A DNA stretch of 64,000 nt from Eleusine coracana subsp. coracana (lineage: Eukaryota > Streptophyta > Magnoliopsida > Poales > Poaceae), in assembly GCA_032690845.1 (NCBI GenBank), contig CM064417.1, forward strand, positions 12,120,501 to 12,184,500, written 5' to 3'. Both the position numbers and the translations under genes were made by a program. Under the pieces are notes generated by a model, which worked only from the letters and a program-made list of their open reading frames with translations, did not search any database and was not told the DNA's origin. Every line of letters starts with the position of its first letter. Positions within the stretch are counted from its first letter, which is position 1. Shown in pieces: positions 45,879-57,891 of this stretch.

Positions 45879-48568
45879 ATGGGGAAGGACTGCCTGCCGG
45901 CCATTGCCATGGTGCTGGTGCAGCTCGGTTTCGCCGGGATGAACGTGCTGTCCAAGCTGGCGCTGGACGCCGGCATGAGCCCCTACGTGCTCACCTCCTA
46001 CCGCAACCTCATCGCCGCCCTTTTCATCGCCCCCATCGCCTTCATCTTCGAGAGGTTCAGGCGATTTCTAGCTAGTTATTATCCTACGTGCCCCTTCTTC
46101 TTCAGTTCTTTTTCACTGGATGCAGTATAGGAGTATTGATCAATGCCTTTTTCTAGTTTTCCTTCTTTTCCTTTTGGTTTTAGACAAGATTTTCCTTTGC
46201 TAGACGATAAATAGCTTCATCGGTTTCCGGCTCTTCATTCGGAAAGCAGTTTGCCATTACTATTTGTTGGAAGCAATCTGCACGCATTGCTTCTGAATCT
46301 ATACAACAGTGTTTGCTCTGTACGACTATTAAGAGATGGAGGAAGTCATGCCAAATTTGCCGCTCACCACTACATAACTGCTCTAGGCATACGAACGAGG
46401 CCACTAGCTTCGATTTGCGGTGTGCTGGCCACCTCCTATTATGTGTTCACTTACCACTCTTGTTGTAGTCGATCGAGTTACAGATTTGTGTTACTTACAG
46501 TTTTGCCTCTCTGAATCTACCCGTGCAGAAGAAGCTGGGTGACCATCTCCAAGAAAGTGCTGATGCAGATCTTCCTCTCCTCCATTTTCGGGTATGTCTT
46601 CTCCCTCCTGACGAGATGGCCACTTGCAGTGACCTTCCAAAATCAGTTAAGCAGTGGCCACAAGCCAAAGCTGCAGCGTCATACTGTATCACGGAGTTGT
46701 GGGCAGCCTCCTCGCTCGTAGCCGGGCTCTGTTCGAGAGGAGGCAGGCCACCAGTTGCATGCCTGGAACTCCTCTGTTCCCACCACCTGGCGTTATGAGC
46801 TCCCACAATTGTGCGGTACACGGGTCCCCTCTCCTGCTCCAGGGAAAACGGACACGCTTGTTCTTGGGTGTCGCACTGGCTTTGCCGGCCGTTGCTACTC
46901 GGGTCCGGTTAAACTGCTGGTTTTCGGTGGATTATTAGCCGTAGAATCGCAATGATTCGATGAAAGATCTCATGCGTTTTGTTTTGGAGAATAAGCAAGT
47001 TAGCGTAGTTCTTTCGCAGAATTAAAACTGATGTCCCCGAGTTTTGGGAGATGTTTGCGATGTGACACTCCATCGACTAGAAACACATAGCTGAGACAAG
47101 TGGTATCAAACCTGGTCGACTCAGCCAAGATTTGACTGACCTCTGCGTCTACGCACTGCAGGGCGACGCTGAACCAGGTGCTCTACTTCGTGGGTCTCAA
47201 GACCACCACCCCGACCGTGGCGTGCGCGCTGTCCAACACGCTGCCGGCGCTGACCTTCATCATGGCCGCCGTCCTCAAGATGGAGACGGTGCGTCCCGGC
47301 ACGCCGACGGGGCAGGCGAAGCTGGTGGGCACCGTGGTCTGCGTGGGCGGGTCCATGATCATGCCATTCTACAAGGGCCCACTGCTCAGGATCTGGGCGT
47401 CCCCTATCCACTGGCGCTTCGCCGAGCACACCTCCGCCGCGCCCGCGGCCGCCGGCCACGGCGCCGTCCTCGGCGACGTTCTCATCATCGGGAGCTGCAT
47501 CGCGTGGGCCGTCTGGTTCATCATCCAGGTAATACCCGTCCATCAATCATATCGTCGCAACTAATAATAATCGTGGTCCTGGCTGCATAAACGAACGAGA
47601 TTAACCAATAATCATGGATCGATTTGTTGCAGAGCAAGATGTCGTCTGGGGGATTCGAGGCGCCGTACACGAGCACGACGATCCTGTGCCTCATGGCCGG
47701 GGTGCAGTGCGCCGGCATCAGCGCGGCCATGGACCGGAGCCTCGTGGCCTGGAAGCTCAGCTTCGGCATCAGACTCTACTCCGTGCTCTACATCGTAATC
47801 ATTCTCCCACTTTTGCCTCTTTCACAAGCGAGTTCTTATTAATAATTAGCACACATTTCTTTCTAATTAATAAAGAGATGAATAAACACACGTCACATAT
47901 GGTATGGATGGTGCAGGGGATCGTGGGCTCGGGGATCGCGTTCGCGCTCATGTCGTGGTGCATCCAGGTGCGCGGCCCGCTGTACGTGTCCATGTTCAGC
48001 CCGCTGCTGCTCGTCGTCGTCGCCATCGTCGGCTGGGCCATCCTCGGCGAGAAGATCCACGTCGGGAGGTGACTGATCTCACACCGAACAAAATCCCTAG
48101 CATACTGTACTCTTTCTCTGCACTCCAGAGACATTTTCTTTTTCCAATATAATGGAATTGAATTGCTCACGAAACTACATGTCACCGCTATATAATTGCA
48201 GTGCTATTGGCTCCGCGCTCATCGTTGCCGGGCTGTACATGGTGCTGTGGGGCAAGGGGAGGGAGACGGACGAGCCGGCCTTCGACAAAGACGAGGAGGC
48301 TGCCGTGAACGCCGGTTTCAACGGGAAGGGCACTGCCACTGCAACCAACCGCGACGCCGTCATCAGCTTGTCCGTGTTCGGTGCTGCAACTCCCAAGCAC
48401 GACGCAACCTGGGACGGCAGCGACAGACAGCGATGTGGTGGTGACATACCGAGCGCAAGAATGACTGATGACGTGCATATGAAGAACTCTGATTCACGAT
48501 CTTCCAACGAAGAAGCAAAATTCAGAGAAGGCTATAAAAACAGGACAACGAAGAGGACGAAATGGTAA
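45879..48568 (+). CDS. WAT1/UMAMIT-type (nodulin MtN21, EamA) transporter
   Basis: A membrane transporter of the plant drug/metabolite family; members move amino acids or auxin across plasma membrane or tonoplast. Six exons (45879-46054, 46529-46591, 47162-47528, 47633-47794, 47917-48068, 48202-48568) join in frame to 428 residues. The N-terminus (LPAIAMVLVQLGFAGMNVLS, then DAGMSPYVLTSYRNLIAA) is the family hallmark. Paired EamA regions follow, including LNQVLYFVGLKTTTPTVACA, PALTFIMAAV, SFGIRLYSVLYIGIVGSGIA and GPLYVSMFSPLLLVVVAI. About ten membrane segments are visible. The last about 95 residues form a hydrophilic tail, longer than I expect for most members. I do not assign a specific paralogue or substrate. 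Confidence 0.95.
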
Positions 48569-50691
48569 AGGCATGATGAGAACACACATTTGTACGCGTG
48601 CAACTTGTAGGGTGTCGTTTGTGATAGGCAAGTTTAAGGGAGAGTTTATTGTATTTCTGGAGGATATTCTACATTGGTTCGTGTTGGTACGCAGTATTTG
48701 GGTTTTGCTACTTGGGATGATCTGATTTAACTTCTATCCAGAGATTTTTTTTTAATTGTTCCATTTTTTTAGCCATTTGTATATTTGCATACCACGAAGA
48801 CAGTGAAAATTAGTTTTCTCACGAAAACAAAATTTGGATCTGAGCGACATTTTCTGAACCTTGGTATTCAGCGAAAATTTGAGATGAACTCTACAATGTT
48901 CCAGAGAAATTCACTTAACGCGAACACTCTATTTGAAGAAGCAAGTAAACAAATCCTTTTTCTAAGTGGAAGAAACATATCGTTCCGAAACCGCCAACGG
49001 CATCACTCTGCACTTTACCAGTAATAATCTCTTCCACTAGGCCCAATCGGCCCAATCTACTAGGTAAGAACAAGGCTAATGGTTTAGTTGGCTCGTCGGC
49101 TACAAAACTGTTCACCTCAATATGCTATCAGCCCATCCCATATAATGATAAGTTCGTGGGTAGCTATTAAACCATTTAAGACTATATGAACCTACTTTTA
49201 TCTCTCTATGTTTTTCTATTGGCCACAGAGTGATGCATGCATTTCGTTTTTATTGTGAGCAGCCAGCTGCACGCTGCGCTCGTCACCATGCGCCCGCTTC
49301 AGGAATATTTCCTTCTCTCTCTTATCCACTCAGCAAAGGGGCTGACCTGGCAGGCGATTAACCAACTACTATACTTGTTCTAACTAGGCTTCATGGGGCG
49401 CAGGATTGTTTGGGTCGCAGCTGGAGTCTGTGATAAGAAATCTCAAATATCCTCGTACTTTCATGTTGATGGAGTGAAAGTGGCAAAGAGCGATGCGACG
49501 TTGTGCCTTCCTTATTGGTCAAACAACAAAATGGCCGACGTGCATATTAGTCACGATAAGCAACATGATGTTAGTGTTGCTACTCCAGAAAAGGTAGGCA
49601 ACGCCGTAGTAAAAAAGAGCACTGAAGAGAAGATAGGCCCTTCTTTGAAAAAATTCTTTCCATGCTCACCTCATACTCATACAAGTGGAGGCTGCTAATT
49701 ATTTATGTAGGTAATGGCGATCTTCGTGAATAATAGATGGTGATTCATCGATCAAATTACCTTCTGGCCATTCTAGTTGTTCAGTGTGTTTCAGACAGAT
49801 GAATCAACACAGTCTTTTTAATATCTTGATTTTTAACTCTAAGCGAGTTTGATAAGAAACAATAACTACATGTATTAGTTGATACAAAGACTGCGATATT
49901 AAGTGTATATTTTCTTTTCTAAAAAGTTGTTTATTTTGGCCTGTTCGGTTAACCGAACCACTATCTAATTGATTCAATTGTGTCAAGTTTAAACCATGTG
50001 CTTAAAATCAATCATGATAAAATTAGCTGATTGTGCACACATACAACTGAACAGAAGTCGCACTCACAAGCTTCTCCTCCCTAGACAGCTCCTACTATTA
50101 AGTTAGTGTCTTCTTCGATCCAGCTTGAGCTTTATGCCATCAGCAGCGGCGGTCCGCCTGACTGACTAACCGTGTGGATTTGGATTTGCTCATACTGTTA
50201 CAGCCTTATAGGTCAGCGGTCTAGATATGAGTAGGAGCAGCAGCAATAGAGAGATCTCATACGCGTTATTTGCTTTTTTGAACGAACCGGCAGGGAGCCC
50301 CCTACCTATTTTTTGAACGAACCGGTAAGAGAGATATCTCATACACGTTAAAATTGGTTGGGCCGTATCAGCCACATCTCTCTCTTTGCGTTCAACTTTT
50401 CACTTTACATCAGCGATCAGAGTTATATCTTAATTGTTTTATAAGCTTAGCAGTTTTGGTTCTCTCTCTCTCTCTCTCTTGTTCTCGCTACAAAGCTTCT
50501 AACAAAAAGATAAGATTCCGCAATTCTATGCATCGCACTACAAACTGCAAAAAACTAATCTATGCATACCGAATTAAGGTGCTTTCAAGGAAAAAATTAC
50601 ATATTATCTCCGAAGTAATTTAATTTGTTAATAATGTTAGGACGACGGTGGATGCAGTCGTCGTAGTACTGCTCCAGAGTTTGTTATACAG
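48569..50691. other. intergenic sequence with a possible MITE and an orphan frame
   Basis: At about 49065-49375 the ends (AACAAGGCTAATGG... and, in reverse, AACAAGTATAGTAGTTGG) resemble a common grass MITE, but no clean duplication was found. A 101-codon plus-strand frame at 49393-49698 is open but unrecognised. At 50248-50365 there is a local duplication of TTTTTTGAACGAACCGG and GAGAGAT-CTCATAC-CGTTA. Confidence 0.4.
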
Positions 50692-50699
50692 CTCTGCAG

Positions 50700-53512
50700 C
50701 AGTGGCGAGTCTAGCATTAAGATTGAGGGTGGCTGTAATTTTTTTTCTAACACACAATAAATTTAATATAACATACGACCGTAGAAATTAAAAATGCTTA
50801 GAAAATATCATTGAAATAAAGCAAAAGCAATAATAATGGTCTAGTACAACTTACATTGAATAAAAGAAGAAAACTATATCTTTTTGTTTTTGTCCAGCTT
50901 ATGTTTTTAAATAGACATAAAACTCTCAATAATATAATTTTCTTCCACGGTCAAGAAAACATCCCGCTTAATATAAGTGACTAAACAATCATCCAAAAGA
51001 CTATCACTCATTCTATTTCTCAACTTGTTCTTGACAAAGGTCATTGATGAAAAAGCTATTTCAACACTTGCTGTTGTAACAGGTAGAATCAACACCAACT
51101 TGATAAGCAAGTATACCAAATCATAAACAATATCTCTTTTTATTTCAACAAGCTTAATTGAGAGCTCAACAAGATTTTTTATGCCTTGGAAGCTAGTATC
51201 TCTTCTCATATCATCAATATAGGTATCAAGTTGCATTTCAAGTCGTATCAAATTGGAGTTTGAGAAATTATTGGGGTAGAATTAAGCCAACCTACGTACC
51301 TTTTGAGAATCAAATGATGCAAGTGAATTTAAAGGATTCAAACCTGTCATACACGAAAGCAACTCCATATTAACCTCATCAAATCGAGTATCAAGTTCTT
51401 GTATGATTTGATCAATGATGTCAATATAGACTTGTCTTCGAAAGCGGTCATCATTTGTTTGGATTGGATAATGCCAAGGTGATCTTTCAAAAGGCACATA
51501 ATTATCATCCATTGTGGGGACTTGAATGTTATGTTTGTTACAAAACAAAGTAACTTTTTGTAGAAAAAGTTTCCAACCATTATTTCTTAACTGTTGTATT
51601 CTATTCTTGACCACAACAACAAGTGAGAGTGCATTGATAATATCTTAATCTCTTCTTTGTAAGTATAAAGACAACTTATTTGTGTATCCAAGAATGATGA
51701 GCATCAAGTGTGCACTAAAAATAAAGTCAAATGATTCCATTACCAAAAGTAGGAATCAAATCTTCGGTCAATCACTCTTTTATGTATTATATTCTCCAAG
51801 GCTTATGAGAACATCAATAATGGCTGGATACATACTGATAATACTGACAATAGTTTTATAATGAGAGCCCCACCGTGTATCACCGGGTCTAGCTAACCCT
51901 ATCTCTTGATTCAATCCTTATCCACTGTATATCTCTCCACATTCAATTGCCTTTATAATATTCTGGAGATTAATTTTTCTAAGCATGTCATGACGCTTGC
52001 AAGACTTTCCAAAAATAGTAAGCAATATAGTGACTTGATCAAAGAACCATTCATACTTCTCATTTCCCTTAGCAACACCAACAAGAACCAACTGAATCTG
52101 ATGAGTAAAACAATGAATATAATAAGCTGAAGGTGACTTATTCATAAATAATATTTTCAGCCCTTTGATATGTCCTTTCATATTGCTAGCCCCATCATAA
52201 CCTTGCCCACGAATTTAATAAATTCAAAAGGTTATCAAGAAGCAAACTTTCAATTGCAGACTTCAGTGCTAAGGAAGTAGTATTTTGCACATGCACAACT
52301 CCAAGAAAGTGTTCACATGGTCTTCCCAACTTATAAACATAGCGCAAACAAACAACTAGTTGTTGTCTATGCGAAACATCAGTTGCCTCTTCAGCTAAAA
52401 TGCAATAGTGGTCATCAAGCTCATCAAGAATTTTACCTCTAGTTTCCATGATACAACATTGAATAATTTCTTTCTGAATATCTGAACATGTCAATGTATA
52501 ATTACAAGAGCATTATTCAAAACATATTTATCCACTTCTTCATTATGTGCACTATCAATTTTACCCACATGCTTATCTAGTGCATCATCTCTATTCTAAT
52601 TTCTCCATCCACCATCAGTAAATGCACTTTTGTGACCCCTTTTCTTAAACAAAAAACATACAAAGCAATATGCAGCATCATTCTTGATACTATATTCAAG
52701 CCAGGGATATTTGTGAAGTCAAAAAACATTGAATGACCGCTCTCTAGTATCAATTTTTCTTTTCATAAATTCATGTGCATAAGGTTTAAATGACTGTTTT
52801 ATGATATATGCTCTCCGAACTGTATCTTGATCTTTAAGAGGGTAACTTACAATGGGCAATCTATCTGCGGAATCTTGTGGAAGACGATCCAGATCATAAA
52901 CCGGTGTTGTTCGTGGTGGTGGTGGAAGAGGTGTGATGCTATTGACCTCATCACTAGAGGGCATAATACCACTTATTCTTGAGGCAACAGTAGAGGGATC
53001 ATTTTCTCCACTTGAACCAATAGTTACAACATCATTAGAGGGGACTGAAGGCGATGCTGCATCAATTTTCTTTGCTGCAATTTTCCGAAAAAGAGATTCA
53101 ATATCTCCATCTATCTTCACATTTCAATAATCTGTAATTGTACAATTCAATCCAAGTGTAAATACAATAAAATTTTACAATAACTATCTTGAATAAAAAT
53201 GAATAGTTTTACCAATTTTCTGAAGTTAGAGCCGAAGCCGTTGCAGTGCCCGTTACCTGTCAGTCGCCACTCGCCACCCGCGCTCGCCCTGGCCTGGCCG
53301 CGCGTCGCTCATGCCTTGCCCTGTCCCGCAGATGGCCGCCCGCCGCCGCGCCCTGGCCACCGCCCGCTGACGCTAGTAACCCTAGACTGACACTCGGGGA
53401 GTCGGGGTCACGGGGTCGGGGCCGGGGCTCGGCCAGTTGGGCTGCTGTGTCTACTTCAATTTTTTTTGGGAGGGGGAGGTGGGCTGCGCAACAAAAACTA
53501 GACTCGTCCCTA
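50700..53512 (-). mobile_element. hAT-superfamily DNA transposon, 2813 bp, decayed
   Basis: A perfect 8-bp target duplication CTCTGCAG lies at 50692-50699 and 53513-53520, the length typical of hAT. Terminal inverted repeats are CAGTGGCGAGTCTAG on the left and, read in reverse, TAGGGACGAGTCTAG on the right (12 of 15 match). A minus-strand transposase relic fills most of the element. The right 280 bp are GC-rich and would be its leader and promoter. Confidence 0.93.
50907..53120 (-). pseudogene. hAT transposase (TTF/MYM-type zinc finger, DUF4371, hAT dimerisation) with many breaks
   Basis: Reading from 53120 leftwards, the N-terminal piece begins MKIDGDIESLFRKIAAKK and includes VYDLDRLPQDSADRLPI and VRRAYIIKQSFKPYAHEF, as in plant 'zinc finger MYM-type 1-like' proteins. 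After a broken zinc-finger region comes a DUF4371-like block (about 52494-52195, ILDELDDHYCILAEEATDVS and VVCLRYVYK). A second block at 52181-51918 has AYYIHCFTHQIQLVLVGVA. The C-terminus (51251-50907) is a hAT dimerisation domain, with TTASVEIAFSSMTFVKNKLR and LVTYIKRDVF. Stops and frameshifts separate these pieces, so no active protein is expected. The family catalyses cut-and-paste transposition. Confidence 0.88.
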
Positions 53513-53520
53513 CTCTGCAG

Positions 53521-54969
53521 TATTGCATCCATGTACTAACCTTGAGTACTTTAGTATACGATACATAACAACAAAAGTAACCCTTTGATTTAAGAGATAA
53601 TTCTGTATATGCCATTGTAAAAAACTTTAATCCAATGTAAAATGACTATTTCTGTAGATATCATTAAATTGCAATTTTCTCTCCCGCATATGCCATATGG
53701 TGAGCTCAGCCAATGGCCACCACGCTGACCTCCCCCACACCGCCCAAGCACCGCCTCCGGGCCCGAGCTTCCCCGTGCCGCCCAAGCGCCACCTCCGGGC
53801 CGAGCTCCCCAGCGCTGCGCCTCCGTGCCGAGCTCCCCTGTGGTGCGCCGTCTGCCCGCACGTCGCATACGCCCCCGCGCTGCCCCGTGCGGCCGCTCAC
53901 CCGTCCAAGTGCAGCCGGCCGCGCGTCGCCTCTGGGCGGAGCTCCCACCGCCACTCTGCATCAACTGCCGTGCCATCCGTGCTCGCCCTCTATGCGCGCG
54001 CTTGCTCCCGCCACTGCGCCGCCTGCGCTAGTCGGCTACCGCGACGCCGCGTCTCACGCTCGGTCCAGCCCGGCCGCTGCCACGCGCTTGCCCCGGCCGC
54101 TGTGCTCGCTCTCGACCGCAGTCGTGTCTCGCGCTGGCCCAGCTGCCACCACGTACAGGCCCCTCCGCACACGTTTCCTCGGGCGCTGCGCGTGCTGGTC
54201 CGGCCGGGGACTCGGATCGTCGGCAGTCGCACTGCCGAGCGTCCAATTCGATTAAACCAATCGTGCGGCTGAGAGAACACTGCGCCTCATCCCCTGAGTC
54301 CCCGTCTCGCGCTCGCACAAGTCGTACCCCGTGGCCACCAACGACACCTCCCGCACGCTGCGTTACCATCTGACAGGCACCGACGCCATTGCCCATCGCA
54401 CCGCGAGGACGGCACCGGCCACAGCTCCAGGAACGATCGTGTGTGTCCTGTGCGTGTTCTTCATTCATCACGGGAGTTAAAGAGCAAAGCCTAGAGCTGC
54501 AGTGCAGAGCAAAGCTTCTTCCTCCATGTTTTCCTCAAGATGAAAGATGACCACTGTCATCATCAGTTTGCGAACAAGCTGCAAGCTGCCGCGTCTCATA
54601 AATTCATCCCAGCCCCAGTGAATTTAGTCCTAATCTATCGACTCTTCCTCAATTTCATTTTTTTTTCCTCTTTGCAAACCATAGCCGCAAAATCATGAAA
54701 TTGGCGATATTATACATGTGCTAGAATGAAATTGGTTACATCTTTGTCTTGTACATCTTTTAAGGAATCTGTTTTGATTGTCTCCAACATCAATCATACC
54801 GGACCTCGCTGTAGACATCGATTTGCGGTGTGCGATTCTGCCGGCAGCGGGTGCGAGGGCGTGGCTGTTCGTGAGGAAGAAAGGAGCAGAGGCGTTTGAC
54901 TCAGAGTTTTTCTTTGTGAGACGTCCGATGCGATCGGTTCAGATCGGACGGCGGACAGCCGACTGCTCG
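53521..54969. other. GC-rich, low-complexity intergenic block
   Basis: From 53690 to 54480 the sequence is very GC-rich and built from repeated CCGAGCTCCCC/GCCGCCCAAGCGCC-like words. It is open for over 140 codons in several frames on both strands, the mark of composition rather than coding. It is flanked by AT-rich sequence. It may be the interior of an unrecognised transposon. Confidence 0.4.
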
Positions 54970-54978
54970 GTCGACTGC

Positions 54979-55557
54979 CAAGAAGTGACTTATTTTTTTT
55001 TAAATAATTGATTTAAATCTAAATTTATAATAAAAAACCGTCCAAAACTAAAATTTTAGGATATAAACGTTTTAAACACGCCATTCGAATTGACGTGATA
55101 CGTACATGAATCACGCCAAGTCATATGGCGTGATTGGGTGCCTGGTCGGTATGAACCGCCACATCAGACTGGACCTCGATCGGAGTTGACTCAATCATGC
55201 CAATCCATTTGACGTGACTGGCACCTATCTCGCTAAATGGATTAGCGTGATTGCTCGGAGTATTTTAACATATTCTTCTTTCTCCTTTCTTCTTTTTTCT
55301 AGGTAGACGTGACTAAGTCTGGCGTGATTGAGGAGCCAATCACGCCAGATTGATTGGCGTGATTGAGTCAAACCCCGGTCGTGGTCCAGTCTGACGTGGC
55401 AGTTCATATTATTAAATGACTTGGCGTGATTCACGTACGTATACGTCAATTTGAATAGCGTGATTAAAATATCTAAATCCTAAAATTTTAATTTTGGATG
55501 GTTTTTATTATAAATTTAGATTTAAATTGATTATTTTTAAAAAATAATTTCCAAGGA
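54979..55557. mobile_element. foldback (MULE-type) element, 579 bp, with arms of about 230-250 bp
   Basis: The left arm (about 54984-55233) is almost the full reverse complement of the right arm (about 55322-55552), leaving a loop of about 90 bp. Shared landmarks include ATTTAAATCTAAATTTATAATAAAAA, AATCACGCCAAGTCAT and CAGACTGGACC. A 9-bp direct repeat GTCGACTGC lies at 54970-54978 and 55558-55566, suggesting a Mutator-type insertion. The word GGCGTGATT recurs within both arms. Transcription would give a long hairpin RNA. Confidence 0.8.
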
Positions 55558-55566
55558 GTCGACTGC

Positions 55567-57735
55567 TGACGATCCTAATCCGTCCGGCTGGCTGCCTCGC
55601 CGGGTGCTGCTGCTACGATTAATTAGTTTAGTATTTATAATTTGGAAGGGAAAAATAGATTAGTCATTTTAAAAAAAAGTTATAGTTTAATAATATGAAT
55701 GACAGAAACGGAATAAATTTTATAATAGAATAACATGTATGGGATAAGTGGTTTTATGATGATGGATCCGAGATTAATAAACTTACAATGACATCTACTG
55801 AATTGACCCCTTCTTTAATTTGCCGTCGGATGAGAACGATGCCTAAACAGGACAAGTGCGGGCTTGCATACATCCCTTCGGCAACACGGCAATGGTTACG
55901 TGACAGAATTATCATAGTGGACTGTGACGAAAAGCTTGGTATTTGATTGTTTCATGCTCTGATATTTTTCGTGCCCTCTTTAGAATTCCTCTTCCTTCCT
56001 TTTTTGACCTTGCAATAATGCATGATTAAATAACTACATTCGCATAACTTGGTGCATGAACCAGTGCACCTCTGCCTCTGGAAAAGCACCGAACTTGTGA
56101 CTTGAGTTCAAAAGTATACTTGAGCCAAGTGAAACACGTTTGCTTGATTTCTAATGCCTATGGCTAGAAAGAGACAAAGGCAGTAGATATATATGTAGCC
56201 GAAGACAAACTAAAAGCGTCTATAGGAGGTCATTTTTATATGGTTGAATATGATACCGATGATTGTTTTGTAAATGTTTTTCGAACTGCTACGGTAGCAG
56301 CTAAGTGGTATTAGTTGAAAAAAACCCTGGTGTTTTAACACCGAACTTAGGCTTGGTGATGCAGATACTGATACACAGGACAACAAATTACATCAGCCAG
56401 CTATGTGGGGGTCCCGTGTGGTGTTTTTCTGATAATTGGATGTCACTTACATGTAGTGCACGGGTGCTTGAAATTAGTGAACTTTTTTGCCTGTTCCCAT
56501 ATGCCCACTTTTTCCCTCCCCGCTTTTGTTTAGCTATTTAAACCAGGAATCTATGCACATTGTCTTCTCCTTGAACGACAATAACCACACAGGGGTTAGC
56601 AAAGTCTCCTCTTCCAGTTGGAAGAAGTTTCTAGAAACCTAATAGTGTTGAAATTTGAGTTTTAAAAGGTGTATACTTGGATAAATGCTATTTCAAAGTC
56701 GATTTTTTTTAATAATATTGAATTTCGAAATTTTATGAGTCATTGGAAAGGGGAAACTTCGAAAGTAAGTGTTTTACCTAGTAAATTGTACAAGAATATG
56801 GGAAATATTGAACTGGTGCTATCATCGTAGAGATATACAAGTCAGGGGAAAATAAAGAATAATATTGAGAGACCATACTGTCAAAGTGTCAAATAGACCC
56901 AGAGAGAAAATGCAAAAATGGTGATCGACTTCATTTGCTAATATACCGTAGGCATCACATATTTAGAGTTTCAGCTTGCAAAGAAGCCTAAAATGAACAA
57001 AGGAGCTGTTCCTATTCTTACATACAAAGCATACCGGGTTGAAGGGTCTTACATACGGCAGCTTGATGACTCATAAAACACTTGCCTAGCAATAGTAGAT
57101 AATGAGAAGGATTCCTGAAAATACCGTACCTGAGCAAGAAGCAAAGTTGGCCAGCAATAGCAGCCCTCGTGCACTATAGGGGTTTCCCCTACTGTATCCT
57201 AGAGTAAAACAAAAGGAGGAAAAAAAGCAAGCCTCTTGTTCCCTGGTTCTGAAGACACTTAGCTGTAGTACATGTTAGAGTAGACCCGTGATATGAAGAA
57301 CAATCCACACGACCACAGCACTAGTTGACTAACCCCTCCGTCTGACTTGGCTCTGACCTGTGAAGACCAAAGAAGAATCCACAGATGAAATGAGTATAAA
57401 ATAACCCCCACGCTGCCAAAGTAGAGATGAAAAAAATTAACAAATAAGGCGGTCGGGTTCATCCGCGCCGGAGAAAGGTCGTCGTCGTCGTCGTCGTCGT
57501 CGCAAAACACAGGTCAACGTTCAAACCTCGCCAGGCTTGCCGATATAATAAACTAATTCGCCCGCCTAAGAGACCGATGCGAATTGCACTCCAACAGCAC
57601 GCGCACATTCGAGATCCTCCCCCTCTGGGCCTCTCTGTCTCTGTTTACGAGATGCTAAGCGTGGCTAAACTATCGGTATTGCGGCCACATGGCTGATATT
57701 CCCCGTTTGACCACTCCACCACGCGCCTTCCCCAC
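55567..57735. other. intergenic sequence and promoter of the MYB gene
   Basis: No supported gene. (TCG)n lies at 57479-57502. The last 200 bp before the MYB transcript are C-rich with a good TATA box. Confidence 0.4.
57479..57502. repeat. (GTC)n microsatellite upstream of the MYB gene
   Basis: Eight trinucleotide units about 410 bp upstream of the MYB start codon. Confidence 0.9.
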
Positions 57736-57742
57736 TATATAA
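57736..57742 (+). promoter_or_regulatory. TATA box of the R2R3-MYB gene
   Basis: TATATAA lies 156 bp upstream of the start codon, implying a leader of about 125 bp that contains a (CTCA)n tract at about 57837-57852. Confidence 0.65.
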
Positions 57743-57891
57743 GCTCCCAGCCCACGCGGCCCCTCTCCTCCTCATCCACAACACCGCCTTCACAGCAACA
57801 GGCCAACAAGCAGTTCAAGCTCCATCCAGCTCAGTCACTCACTCACTCACTGACTCAATCCAGTATTCAAGCCCATTGAGATTTGAGATCG

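Noticed and set aside
46523..46955. Frames in intron 2 of the transporter gene
   Set aside because: The exon 46529-46591 splices in frame to 47162; the longer frames read through the donor into the intron.
49393..49698. 101-codon plus-strand frame
   Set aside because: Not obviously random, but no domain, neighbour or transcript signal supports it; a database search would decide.
53697..54272. 191-codon frame, Pro/Arg/Ala-rich
   Set aside because: Comparable frames are open on the other strand and in other registers; composition is low-complexity and no domain is seen.
57883..57891. Upstream TTG start for the MYB protein
   Set aside because: Plant translation would use the ATG at 57892; the TTG extension has no support.
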